From contig DXHY01000016.1 of assembly GCA_019113175.1 (NCBI GenBank), forward strand, positions 1 to 64,000: 64,000 bases of DNA. The letters run 5' to 3'. Under the pieces are notes generated by a model, which was given only the letters and a program-made list of their open reading frames with translations, had not been told where the DNA came from and ran no database searches. The position numbers were made by a program, and so were the translations under genes. Position 1 is the first letter of the stretch, and each line of letters starts with the position of its first letter. The stretch comes from Candidatus Eisenbergiella stercoravium. Its GTDB lineage: Bacteria; Bacillota; Clostridia; Lachnospirales; Lachnospiraceae. This document shows, piece by piece, positions 47,915 to 57,108 of this stretch.

Positions 47915-49147
47915 TTATTTTTTCTGAAGGAAATCCGGAATCTTCAGCGTCTTTTCCTCCACGTTGCTTCTCAGGTTTCCGGGTCTGCGGATTCCATTCA
48001 GCCCCTGGCCGGACTGAGGCTGAGCCGCCGGTCTGGGCTGCTGCGTCTGTGCCGGACGGGACTGGGATGCCGCCACTCCGGGCGTGGGATGGTAAGGTCT
48101 TGCCGCCGCATTCGGCTGAACCTGCTTTACACCGCCCACAGAAGGCTTCACGCTGAAGGAGGAACCAAGCCTTCCCGCCTGAGGCTGATTCAGGGCCTTG
48201 TCCTCCAGGCCTGTTGCAATCACCGTGATTGTACAGGTATCAGGCGTGGAATCATCGTACATCGCGCCGAAGATGATATTCACGTCATCACCGGTGAGCT
48301 GCTGCACATAGCTTGCCGCATCGTCCGCGTCGTACATGGAGATATCTCCGCTGACATTGATGATCACATCCGTCGCACCTGCGATCGTGGTTTCCAGAAG
48401 CGGGCTTTCCACCGCCATCTTGACCGCATCGGAGGCCTTGTCGTCGCCCTTGCCGTGACCGATGCCGATATGGGCGATTCCCTTGTCCTTCATGACGGTC
48501 TGCACATCCGCGAAGTCCAGGTTGATGACAGCGGGCACATTGATCAGGTCCGTGATACCCTGCACGCCCTGCTGCAGAACCTCATCCGCCTTCTTCAGAG
48601 CTTCCGGCATGGTGGTTCTGCGGTCAACGATCTCAAGAATCTTATCGTTCGGTATTACAATCAATGTGTCAACATTATTTTTCAGTCGCTCTATGCCGCC
48701 CAGCGCATTGGTCATTCGGGTTCTCGCTTCAAAGCGGAAGGGCTTCGTCACAACACCCACGGTCAGGATTCCCATATCCTTTGCGATTCCGGCAATCACC
48801 GGAGCCGCACCGGTTCCTGTTCCGCCTCCCATACCGCAGGTTACAAATACCATATCCGCACCGGTAAGAGCATTGGTAATCTCATCCGTGCTCTCCTCCG
48901 CCGCCTTCTGTCCCACCTCGGGCTTCGCGCCGGCGCCGAGTCCCTTCGTCAGCTTCTCTCCGATCTGGAGCAGTTTGGGCGCCTTGCACAGCTGAAGGGC
49001 CTGCTTGTCCGTATTCACGCCGATAAACTCCACACCGTCAATTTTCTCATCGATCATTCTATTCACAGCATTGTTGCCCGCTCCGCCGACACCGATGACG
49101 ATGATTCTTGCGGACGACTCAGCATCGTTTGACTTGATTTCCAGCAA
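47915..49147 (-). CDS. ftsZ: Cell division protein FtsZ
   Basis: [33 protein letters not shown]...[24 protein letters not shown]. Confidence 0.99.
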   Translation of the reverse strand: MLEIKSNDAESSARIIVIGVGGAGNNAVNRMIDEKIDGVEFIGVNTDKQALQLCKAPKLLQIGEKLTKGLGAGAKPEVGQKAAEESTDEITNALTGADMVFVTCGMGGGTGTGAAPVIAGIAKDMGILTVGVVTKPFRFEARTRMTNALGGIERLKNNVDTLIVIPNDKILEIVDRRTTMPEALKKADEVLQQGVQGITDLINVPAVINLDFADVQTVMKDKGIAHIGIGHGKGDDKASDAVKMAVESPLLETTIAGATDVIINVSGDISMYDADDAASYVQQLTGDDVNIIFGAMYDDSTPDTCTITVIATGLEDKALNQPQAGRLGSSFSVKPSVGGVKQVQPNAAARPYHPTPGVAASQSRPAQTQQPRPAAQPQSGQGLNGIRRPGNLRSNVEEKTLKIPDFLQKK

Positions 49148-49367
49148 AGGTATTTCCTCCTTTTTCAGCTGTCTGCGGCGGCCTCAGCCGCAGACGGCAT
49201 TCTTTCTGATTTCAGATAAACTTCACATTTCCTATCATATAATTATTTTCCGGATAACGCAACCTCTTTTTTCACTTTTCTGGCCCACGGCGTGCTCATC
49301 CAGAGCATTTTCCAGATTTTGGATGAAGCAATTCCTCATGGAGGATTCTCCGCCCGTCCCTGTACGG

Positions 49368-50228
49368 TCAGCCGTCCAGTTCAAAAGATACGTTTTCCCC
49401 GCTTCCGGAATAATTTTCCAGCCGGAATACTCCCTTTTTCCCTTCCGCGCTGGGCAGAAGCTGCTGCAGCCTCGCCACCTTTTCTTCCATGTTGTCCTCG
49501 CTTCCCAGTCTTGCCCGGACATCTCCGAAGTAAAGGGTCATTTCCCCGGTATCGTCAAAATAAATCTTGTCCGCGCTGAGCCCATATTTGGAAAGGATCT
49601 GGGTAATGGAAAGAATTTCCCGGAAAATATCCTGATTTTCCACGGGCAGAGCCTCATACAGCACCACCTGGCTGAAATCAATTCCCGTGATTTCCGGTAT
49701 TCCCTCCGTTTTGGTCACGGAAGCCTCCACCACGATGCCGTCCCGGTCAAAATACATATACCGGTCCAGATATTTTACATACCCTGCCACGGATTTTTCG
49801 TATACTGTGATTTTTATTGTATCAGGCGACAGGACATCCACGTCCATGGTCTGAATAAAGGGAATATCCTGAATTCCTCTGTCCCGGTATTTCAGGGCAA
49901 GATAGAGGGAATTGTCTCCAAACCGCTGTCCGGTCACCATCTGGATGATCTCGTCGCTCGTATAATGAAGATTTCCTTCCACATAAATATTTTCCACATG
50001 AAAGTACTGAAGGATAAACAGGAAAACGGCTGCAAGCACGGCAGCAATCGCAAGAAGAACTGCAGGAAGAAGAAACCTTCTTCTGCCGCTCTTTTCTCTC
50101 AGTTTTTCCAGACTGTTTCTTTTTCCGAAGGACGTGCTGCGGGCTCCATAGACGACCCGGAGGCCGCTTCCGGCGAACGAAGCACCAGTTCCTGCCCTCG
50201 TTTTCCTTTTCATCGTTTTCCTGTCCAT
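49368..50228 (-). CDS. ftsQ: Cell division protein FtsQ/DivIB
   Basis: Single TM then POTRA-like YFHVENIYVEGNLHYTSDEIIQMVTGQRFGDNSLYLA; dcw context. Confidence 0.9.
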   Translation of the reverse strand: MDRKTMKRKTRAGTGASFAGSGLRVVYGARSTSFGKRNSLEKLREKSGRRRFLLPAVLLAIAAVLAAVFLFILQYFHVENIYVEGNLHYTSDEIIQMVTGQRFGDNSLYLALKYRDRGIQDIPFIQTMDVDVLSPDTIKITVYEKSVAGYVKYLDRYMYFDRDGIVVEASVTKTEGIPEITGIDFSQVVLYEALPVENQDIFREILSITQILSKYGLSADKIYFDDTGEMTLYFGDVRARLGSEDNMEEKVARLQQLLPSAEGKKGVFRLENYSGSGENVSFELDG

Positions 50229-50252
50229 ACCTGTCTGTCCTTTTCCGGATGT

Positions 50253-51503
50253 CTAACCATCCTGTACGCACGCTCCCAGCAGCCGCAGATCACGGCAGAT
50301 ATCCTCATACCCCCTGTCCACATAGGAACGGTTTTCCACCAGCGTATCCCCTTCCGCGCACAGGCCGGCAACCACAAGAGCAGCACCGCCCCTCAGCTCC
50401 GCCGCTCTTACACGTCTTCCCGTAAGCCTCCGGCCTCCCGGCACCCTGGCCGTATCCTTCTCCACTTCAATTCCGGCTCCCATACGGTTCAGCTCCGCAA
50501 CCACCCCGAAGCGTCCGTTAAAAACCGTTTCCCGCATGCTGCTTTCCCCTTCCGCCTGCGCCATGGCCACAAGAAAGGGAGACTGCAGATCAGTGGGAAA
50601 TGCCGGAAAGCTTCCCGTCTCCACTCTGCCCGGAGACAGCAGCGGGCCGGCGCGCTTCACCCGGAGGGCATCTCCGGTCCGTCTCAGCTTTGCCCCCATC
50701 CGTTCAGCCATTCCTTCCAGCGCATCGTTTTCTCCCTCCGGAGCTCCCTTCAGGAGAACCTCCCCGCCTGCGGCCAGACAGGCGCACAGATAGGTTCCAG
50801 CCACAATGCGGTCCGATGGAATCGTATAGATACAGGGATGCAGGTCTCTCTGACCGCGGATCAGAAGCCTTCCGGTTCCCTGCCGCGTAATGGAGGCTCC
50901 ACAGTGAATGAGGAAATCGCAGAGCCATCCGATCTCCGGCTCCTGCGCGCAGTTTTCCAGGCAGGTCACCCCGTCAGCCATCACGGCTGCCATGATCACA
51001 TTTTCCGTTGCCCCCACGCTGGGATAATCCAGCCGCAGAGAAGTTCCCCGTAGGCCGCCGGAAACGGCGGTAAGTCCTGTTCCATCGTCCCGGCAGGCAG
51101 CTCCCATCCGGGAAAGCGCCTTGATGTGCAGATCGATGGGCCGGTCCCCGATCACGCAGCCGCCCGGATGATTCAGAGATACCTCCCCTATCCTTCCAAG
51201 GAGGGGGCCCATCAGCATGACCGAAGAACGCATCCGGGTCACATATTCCTTCGGCAGACGGCCATCCGTCAGACCGGACGCGTCGATTCTGATCTCTCTT
51301 CCTTTTCTGTCCACCCTGCACCCGATACTGACAAGAATCCGGCACATGTATTCCACATCCGCGATGCGGGGACAGTTCCTGAGTACACATACTCCCGGCA
51401 CCAGAAGAGCGGCCGCCATGATCGGCAGAGCCGCATTCTTGGAACCCTGGATCGTCACTTCGCCGTACAGAGACGCGTTTCCGCGGATATAAACAGACTT
51501 CAA
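50253..51503 (-). CDS. murA: UDP-N-acetylglucosamine 1-carboxyvinyltransferase
   Basis: VYIRGNASLYGEVTIQGSKNAALPIMAAALLVPGVCVLRNCPRIADVEYMCRIL...; EPSP-synthase-type fold. Confidence 0.95.
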   Translation of the reverse strand: MKSVYIRGNASLYGEVTIQGSKNAALPIMAAALLVPGVCVLRNCPRIADVEYMCRILVSIGCRVDRKGREIRIDASGLTDGRLPKEYVTRMRSSVMLMGPLLGRIGEVSLNHPGGCVIGDRPIDLHIKALSRMGAACRDDGTGLTAVSGGLRGTSLRLDYPSVGATENVIMAAVMADGVTCLENCAQEPEIGWLCDFLIHCGASITRQGTGRLLIRGQRDLHPCIYTIPSDRIVAGTYLCACLAAGGEVLLKGAPEGENDALEGMAERMGAKLRRTGDALRVKRAGPLLSPGRVETGSFPAFPTDLQSPFLVAMAQAEGESSMRETVFNGRFGVVAELNRMGAGIEVEKDTARVPGGRRLTGRRVRAAELRGGAALVVAGLCAEGDTLVENRSYVDRGYEDICRDLRLLGACVQDG

Positions 51504-51640
51504 ATGTCCACCTTCCCGGTTTTTTTCAAGATAGAGCTATTCTATCCTATGCCGGGGCAGAACCACTGGTGTCTGGCCTCCGGCTCCATCCGGCCGTGAT
51601 CCGGATCCGCCTGTGAAAAATGGACGGACCCGCTTCGGAA

Positions 51641-52804
51641 TCAGACCGATTTGAGCCGGATTCCTCTTGCCACACTCAGCACCAGGCCGATCTCAATGAG
51701 CAGAAACATCACCGAAGAGCCTCCATAGCTGATGAAGGGCAGAGAAATTCCCGTATTGGGAATGGTATTGGTGACAACCGCAATGTTCAGGATCACCTGG
51801 ATTGCGATGTGCCCCATTACTCCCACCACAAGCAGAGCTCCAAACAGGTCCGGCGCATTGTTGGCGATGACCATGAAGCGCCAGCAGAGCAGGATGAAAA
51901 GCAGGATGACGGCGATTCCTCCGAAAAGCCCCAGTTCCTCACAGATGATGGAAAAAATCATATCGTTCTGCGCCTCGGGCAGAAAGCCCAGCTTCTGGAT
52001 GGACTGTCCAAGTCCCTTTCCAAAAATTCCTCCCGATCCGATGGCATACAGAGACTGCAGCGTCTGAAAGCCTGTTCCCGTAGCGTAATCCTCCGGATTC
52101 AGCCAGGCCAGAATCCGGTTGCCTCGGAAATCCAGGCTGGAGCTGTCCATTTGAAGGATCACAAAAACAAGCAGCGCCGCTCCGGCAATTCCCGCCGCGC
52201 CCATGAGAAGGAACCGCTTATATTCCGGACTCGCCACAAACAGCATCAGGAACGCAATTCCGAAAATGATGATCGCGGAGCTTAAGTTATCCGTGATCTG
52301 CCAGACCATGACACAAATGGGTACAGGAATCAGCAGCACCAGCAGAAATCCCTTAAAGGACCTGATGCCCTTTCCCATCTTGCAGATAAAACTGGCGAGA
52401 AACAGGATCATACACAGCTTTGCGATTTCGGCAGGCTGAACGGAAACACCCAGGTTCAGCCATCTGGTCGCACCGTTCGCCGTAATGCCGAGCGGAGTCA
52501 TAACCAGCGCGATCAGCACGGCGGAAACCAGATATCCCAGCAGGGCAAATGGCTCCCAGAAATGGTATGGAATACGCGAAACCACCATCATCGCCACCAG
52601 CCCCAGCGCTGCGGCCGCAGCCTGATGTTTCAGGTAATATGCCTCGTCATAGTTTAAGCTCGCCGTCATCGAAGCCTCGTAGGAACTGGTGGAATAGACC
52701 ATGATCAGTCCGAAGCCCAGCAGAAACAGGACGATAAACAGCAGGGTATAGTCAAAAAAATATTCCGCTTGCTTTTTCCTTCTTCGGATCGCCACGCTTT
52801 TCAC
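51641..52804 (-). CDS. ftsW: FtsW-type peptidoglycan glycosyltransferase (SEDS)
   Basis: FGLIMVYSTSSYEA...GATRWLNLGVSVQPAEIAKLCMILFLA...PNTGISLPFISYGGSSVMFLLIEIGLVLSVAR. Confidence 0.95.
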   Translation of the reverse strand: MKSVAIRRRKKQAEYFFDYTLLFIVLFLLGFGLIMVYSTSSYEASMTASLNYDEAYYLKHQAAAAALGLVAMMVVSRIPYHFWEPFALLGYLVSAVLIALVMTPLGITANGATRWLNLGVSVQPAEIAKLCMILFLASFICKMGKGIRSFKGFLLVLLIPVPICVMVWQITDNLSSAIIIFGIAFLMLFVASPEYKRFLLMGAAGIAGAALLVFVILQMDSSSLDFRGNRILAWLNPEDYATGTGFQTLQSLYAIGSGGIFGKGLGQSIQKLGFLPEAQNDMIFSIICEELGLFGGIAVILLFILLCWRFMVIANNAPDLFGALLVVGVMGHIAIQVILNIAVVTNTIPNTGISLPFISYGGSSVMFLLIEIGLVLSVARGIRLKSV

Positions 52805-54156
52805 TCCTTCAGATTTTTCACATACTCCTTGAACATTTTTCCCCTTACCTCATAATTGGGAAACATGCCCCAGCTGGCGCAGGCAGGCGAGAGCAGGACC
52901 GCGTCCCCAGGCTCCGCGCTTTTGGCACAGAGATCCATGCATTCCTCAAAGGAATCCGCAAAAACATAATCGGTAAAACCATGCCGGGCCGCGCAGGCCG
53001 CGATCTTTTCCCTGGTCTGGCCGATCAGCACCAGGCGTTTCACCTTTCCGTCAAAAGCCTCGATCCATTCGTCATATTCGTTCCCCTTGTCGTATCCGCC
53101 GCCGATCAGGATGGTGGGACGGTTCATCGCCCGGATCCCCCGGATGGCCGCATCCGGATTGGTTCCCTTGGAGTCATTGTACCAGGCAACCCCATTCACT
53201 TCTGCGACAAATTCAATTCTGTGCTCCACGGCCGGAAAGCTTTTTACCGTATTCAGTATATTCTCCATGGGCACGCCGAATGCCAGGGACATGGCGATTG
53301 CCGCCATCACATTTTCCACGTTATGGACGCCCAGAAGCTGCATCTCATGGATATTCATAATGCGCTCCCTCTTTCCGCCCTCCGTCCTCCAGATCTCCTC
53401 TCCTTCCAGATACAGCCCTTCCGGCGGCTGTTCCTTAGAGGAAAACCAGACTACGTGTGCCGGGCAGCGCTCTCCCATGGCCCTTGTGTATGGATCGCTG
53501 TAATTCAGGACACAGGTGTCCTCCTTCGTCTGATTCTTTGTGATAGATTCCTTGACTGCCGCATAATTTTCCATGGTATGGTGCCGGTTCAGATGGTCCG
53601 GCGTGATATTCAGTACCGCGGATACCTGCGGATGGAAAGCGTGCGTCGTTTCCAGCTGAAAGGAACTGATTTCCGCAACCGTCACGCTGTCATCCCTGGT
53701 TTTCAGGACCTCCGCCGTGATGGGATCACCGATGTTTCCCACGACGAACACGGAATCGAAATAATCCCGCATGATCTGTCCGGTCAGCGCGGTGGTAGTG
53801 GTCTTTCCATTGGTTCCCGTAATGGCAATCAGCCTGCCCTTCAGAAATGCATATCCAAGCTCTATCTCACCCCAGATGGGAATTTTCCGCTCACGAATCC
53901 GGTCTGCAAAGGGCGTGTCCACAGGAACTCCGGGACTGAATACTGCAAGGGAGATTTCCTCAAGCTCCTCCTGCGGAAGCTCTCCCACAAGGACCTTTAC
54001 ACCGGCTCCATCCGGAAGCTTCTTTCTTACCTCTTCCGGATCAATTTTTTCATTTCCGTCAAACAGCACCGGAACCGCCTTCACCGCAAGAAGAAGCTCC
54101 GCCGCCGCAAGACCGCTCTTTCCCGTACCTACAATCAGAATCTTTTTTCCTTCCAC
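52801..54156 (-). CDS. murD: UDP-N-acetylmuramoyl-L-alanine--D-glutamate ligase
   Basis: ITGTNGKTTTTALTGQIM; FSPGVPVDTPF; GTG start at 54156. Confidence 0.97.
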   Translation of the reverse strand: MEGKKILIVGTGKSGLAAAELLLAVKAVPVLFDGNEKIDPEEVRKKLPDGAGVKVLVGELPQEELEEISLAVFSPGVPVDTPFADRIRERKIPIWGEIELGYAFLKGRLIAITGTNGKTTTTALTGQIMRDYFDSVFVVGNIGDPITAEVLKTRDDSVTVAEISSFQLETTHAFHPQVSAVLNITPDHLNRHHTMENYAAVKESITKNQTKEDTCVLNYSDPYTRAMGERCPAHVVWFSSKEQPPEGLYLEGEEIWRTEGGKRERIMNIHEMQLLGVHNVENVMAAIAMSLAFGVPMENILNTVKSFPAVEHRIEFVAEVNGVAWYNDSKGTNPDAAIRGIRAMNRPTILIGGGYDKGNEYDEWIEAFDGKVKRLVLIGQTREKIAACAARHGFTDYVFADSFEECMDLCAKSAEPGDAVLLSPACASWGMFPNYEVRGKMFKEYVKNLKE

Positions 54157-54166
54157 GTTCCTACTC

Positions 54167-54280
54167 CTGTTTCCGCCGCCGCAGGCGGCATTTATTAAAA
54201 GGAAGAACGGCATCAGCCGTTCTTTGGCACGAAGGCACTCGTGCCGGCCTCTGTTTCCGCCGCCGCAGGCGGCATTTATT
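54167..54280. repeat. Intergenic structured element bounded by two perfect 30-bp direct repeats
   Basis: CTGTTTCCGCCGCCGCAGGCGGCATTTATT at 54167-54196 and 54251-54280; between them hairpins AAGAACGG-catcag-CCGTTCTT and GGCACGA-aggcac-TCGTGCC. Confidence 0.85.
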
Positions 54281-54285
54281 TTGCT

Positions 54286-55242
54286 TCAGACTGCGATCAG
54301 CGCCACAAGGCACAGGATCGCCGTAAGGATGGAGAATACGGCAACGATACGCGTTTCCGACCATCCGCACAGTTCAAAATGGTGGTGCAGCGGTGCCATC
54401 CTGAAGAGCCTTTTCCCACCTGTCAGCTTAAAATACGCCACCTGAAGGATGACCGAAACCACCTCTATCAGATAAATAAAACTGATGATGGGAATAAAAA
54501 GCTGCATCCGCATCATATAGGCCGAGGCGGCAACAAAGCCCCCCAGCGCAAGGGAACCGGTATCTCCCATAAATACGCTCGCAGGGTAAACATTAAACAG
54601 AAGAAACCCCAGGAGCGCTCCCGCCACCGCACATGCCACCGGTTCTATCCTGGACCCGGTCCCAATGGAGGCGGCTGCCAGGAAGGTTGCCGTCATTACC
54701 GTAACGCTTGCGGCGAGCCCATCCAGTCCGTCAGTAAAATTGGCCCCGTTCACAGTGCCCAGAATGATGAAAAAGGCGAGCGGAATGTTCATCCATCCCA
54801 GATCCAGTACCAGATCCGGGAAAAAAGGGATCCTTGCCGCAAGGCCGATTCCCGCCACTCTTACCAGATAGTAAATAAACAATCCGGTAATCACAAGCTG
54901 TGCAGAAAACTTCTGAAGCGGCGTAAGGCCCATGGAACGCCGCAGCAGCACTTTCAGCAGATCATCCAGAAAGCCGATCAGTCCGAAGCCCAGCGTCAGA
55001 AGCAGCACGGGCATGATCTGGGGATAGTCCTTCAAATAGAGCAGGGATGCTGTCACCACGGCGGACAGAATCAGAATTCCGCCCATGGTCGGCGTACCGT
55101 TTTTCTTTAAATGGCTTCTGGGCCCTTCCCCTCTGACGGTCTGCCCAGCCTTGAGTCTCTTTAGAAAAGGGATGATCACCGGTCCAAGCGATACGCTCAC
55201 GAAGAAGGATATCAGAACCGGCAGGTAAATGGATAGACTCAT
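54286..55242 (-). CDS. mraY: Phospho-N-acetylmuramoyl-pentapeptide-transferase
   Basis: GPRSHLKKNGTPTMGGILIL...NFTDGLDGLAASV...FMGDTGSLALGGFVA...HHHFELCGWSETRIV. Confidence 0.97.
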   Translation of the reverse strand: MSLSIYLPVLISFFVSVSLGPVIIPFLKRLKAGQTVRGEGPRSHLKKNGTPTMGGILILSAVVTASLLYLKDYPQIMPVLLLTLGFGLIGFLDDLLKVLLRRSMGLTPLQKFSAQLVITGLFIYYLVRVAGIGLAARIPFFPDLVLDLGWMNIPLAFFIILGTVNGANFTDGLDGLAASVTVMTATFLAAASIGTGSRIEPVACAVAGALLGFLLFNVYPASVFMGDTGSLALGGFVAASAYMMRMQLFIPIISFIYLIEVVSVILQVAYFKLTGGKRLFRMAPLHHHFELCGWSETRIVAVFSILTAILCLVALIAV

Positions 55243-55255
55243 CTGACCTTTCCTT

Positions 55256-57007
55256 TCACTGCTCTGCACGCTGTACATTATAATCCATGTCTTCCAGATA
55301 TGGAAGGATGTTTTCAAAGAGCTGGCGCACCACCGGGGCAGCAACCTGGCCGCCGTAATAGGTGCCCTGCGGATTCGTTATGATCGCCATGGCGAGAACC
55401 TTCGGGTTATCCGCCGGAGCGAAGCCCATAAAGGAAGCGATGTAGCGGCCCGTTCCTCTGGGAAGGGTCTGGCTGGTCGCCGTTTTGCCGCCCACCCGGT
55501 AGCCCTCAACATAGCCGTTGTGTCCGCCGCCGTTTTCCACCACCTGCTCCAGCATATATCGGAGCTTTTCCACAGTATCCTCAGATACCACGCCTTCCCG
55601 GACCGGATATTCGAAACGGTTGGTCACGTTTCCCTGCGCATCCACGGTTTTCACCCCGAAATGAGGTGTGACGGCATTGCCTCCGTTGATGAGGGAGGAA
55701 ATCGTCGCCGCAAGGCGGATCGGCGTCACCTGAAAGGACTGCCCGAAGGAAATAGTCGCAAGCTCCACCGCTCCGATGTCCTCCAGCTTATGCATGATCG
55801 TTCCCGCTTCCCCGGGCAGATCCACTCCTGTCTTTTCCAGCAGGTTGAACTGTTCAAAATAGCGGTAGTAGTTTTCCGCGCCCAGTCTCAAACCCACCGT
55901 GACGAACACCGGGTTGCAGGAATTCATGGTCGCCTCCACAAATGTCTGCGTTCCATGGCCCGTGATCTTGTGGCAGCGGATTCTCCGGTCCTCCACCATC
56001 ACGTATCCCGGACAGTTAAAGGTGTCCTCCATGGTCACCACGCCTTCCTCCAGCGCGGCCGCCGCGGTGATGGTTTTGAAAACCGAACCCGGCTCGTAGG
56101 TATCGCTGATACAGGGATTGCGCCACATCTGATTCAGAAGATCCTGCTTTTCTTCCTCCGAAAGTCCGGCCGTATCCGTGCCCTCCGGCAGGGTAAACGG
56201 GTCATTCAGGTTGAATTCCGGCACGTTCACCATCGCCAGAATCTCCCCGTTGTCCGGCTTCATCACCAGGATGGAGACGCTTTCCGCCTCCTTCGCTGCC
56301 ATCACCTGCTCCGCAAGCTGTTCTGCATACTGCTGAATGTTGAGATCCATGCTGATGTACAGATCATCTCCGTCCACCGGCTCCAGGCGCGACTCGCCCT
56401 CTTCATCCACTTCAATGCCTCTGGCGTCCGTCACCGTCAGGATGGTGCCCGGCTCGCCTTCCAGATATTCTTCATATTTCACCTCCAGACCGACAATGCC
56501 CTGATTGTCCGCTCCTGTAAAGCCCAGCACTCTGGATGCCAGACTGTCAAAGGGATAATAGCGCTTATAATCCTCATCCACCTTCACTCCGGAAAGCCCA
56601 CAGGCGCGGATCGCATCGCCTGTTTCCTTATCCACGTTGCTTTTGATCCGTTCGATGGCGGAATATTTTTCCACACGCGCTCTGACATAATCTTCCTCAA
56701 GCTCCAGTTCTCTGGCCAGAACCTCCACCACCGCGTCCGGATCTGTAATCTGATTGTGTATGACGGAAACCGTGCATACCGTCCGGTTATCCGCCAGCAC
56801 GTTTCCGGCCGCATCCAGAATCCTGCCCCGCTTCGCCTTAATGCTTCTCTCCCTCTGATGCAGCGAATCCGCCGCATCAGAATAGTATGCGGAGCTGTAT
56901 ACCATCAGATAGACCAGCCTTCCGGCAAGCCCGAGAAAAGCGGCCAGACAGATCAGGAAGGCCGTAAATGTCTTTTTTCTGTGGAAGGTTTTATGCTTCT
57001 CCTCCAT
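55256..57007 (-). CDS. Class B penicillin-binding protein (FtsI/SpoVD-like)
   Basis: EPGSVFKTITAAAALEEG (SxxK), YRVGGKTATSQ; no PASTA domains evident. Confidence 0.92.
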   Translation of the reverse strand: MEEKHKTFHRKKTFTAFLICLAAFLGLAGRLVYLMVYSSAYYSDAADSLHQRERSIKAKRGRILDAAGNVLADNRTVCTVSVIHNQITDPDAVVEVLARELELEEDYVRARVEKYSAIERIKSNVDKETGDAIRACGLSGVKVDEDYKRYYPFDSLASRVLGFTGADNQGIVGLEVKYEEYLEGEPGTILTVTDARGIEVDEEGESRLEPVDGDDLYISMDLNIQQYAEQLAEQVMAAKEAESVSILVMKPDNGEILAMVNVPEFNLNDPFTLPEGTDTAGLSEEEKQDLLNQMWRNPCISDTYEPGSVFKTITAAAALEEGVVTMEDTFNCPGYVMVEDRRIRCHKITGHGTQTFVEATMNSCNPVFVTVGLRLGAENYYRYFEQFNLLEKTGVDLPGEAGTIMHKLEDIGAVELATISFGQSFQVTPIRLAATISSLINGGNAVTPHFGVKTVDAQGNVTNRFEYPVREGVVSEDTVEKLRYMLEQVVENGGGHNGYVEGYRVGGKTATSQTLPRGTGRYIASFMGFAPADNPKVLAMAIITNPQGTYYGGQVAAPVVRQLFENILPYLEDMDYNVQRAEQ

Positions 57008-57011
57008 CGGA

Positions 57012-57060
57012 AAACCTCATAAAGCGGTATTTATACAATTTATTACCGGATTTATGAGGT
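57012..57060 (-). other. Inverted repeat between the two PBP genes
   Basis: AACCTCATAAA-g-CGGTA-loop-TACCG-ga-TTTATGAGGTT. Confidence 0.7.
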
Positions 57061-57108
57061 TATTCACGTTTGTCTTTTCTTTTGCCGTCCAAAATGTATC
57101 CGTGCGGA

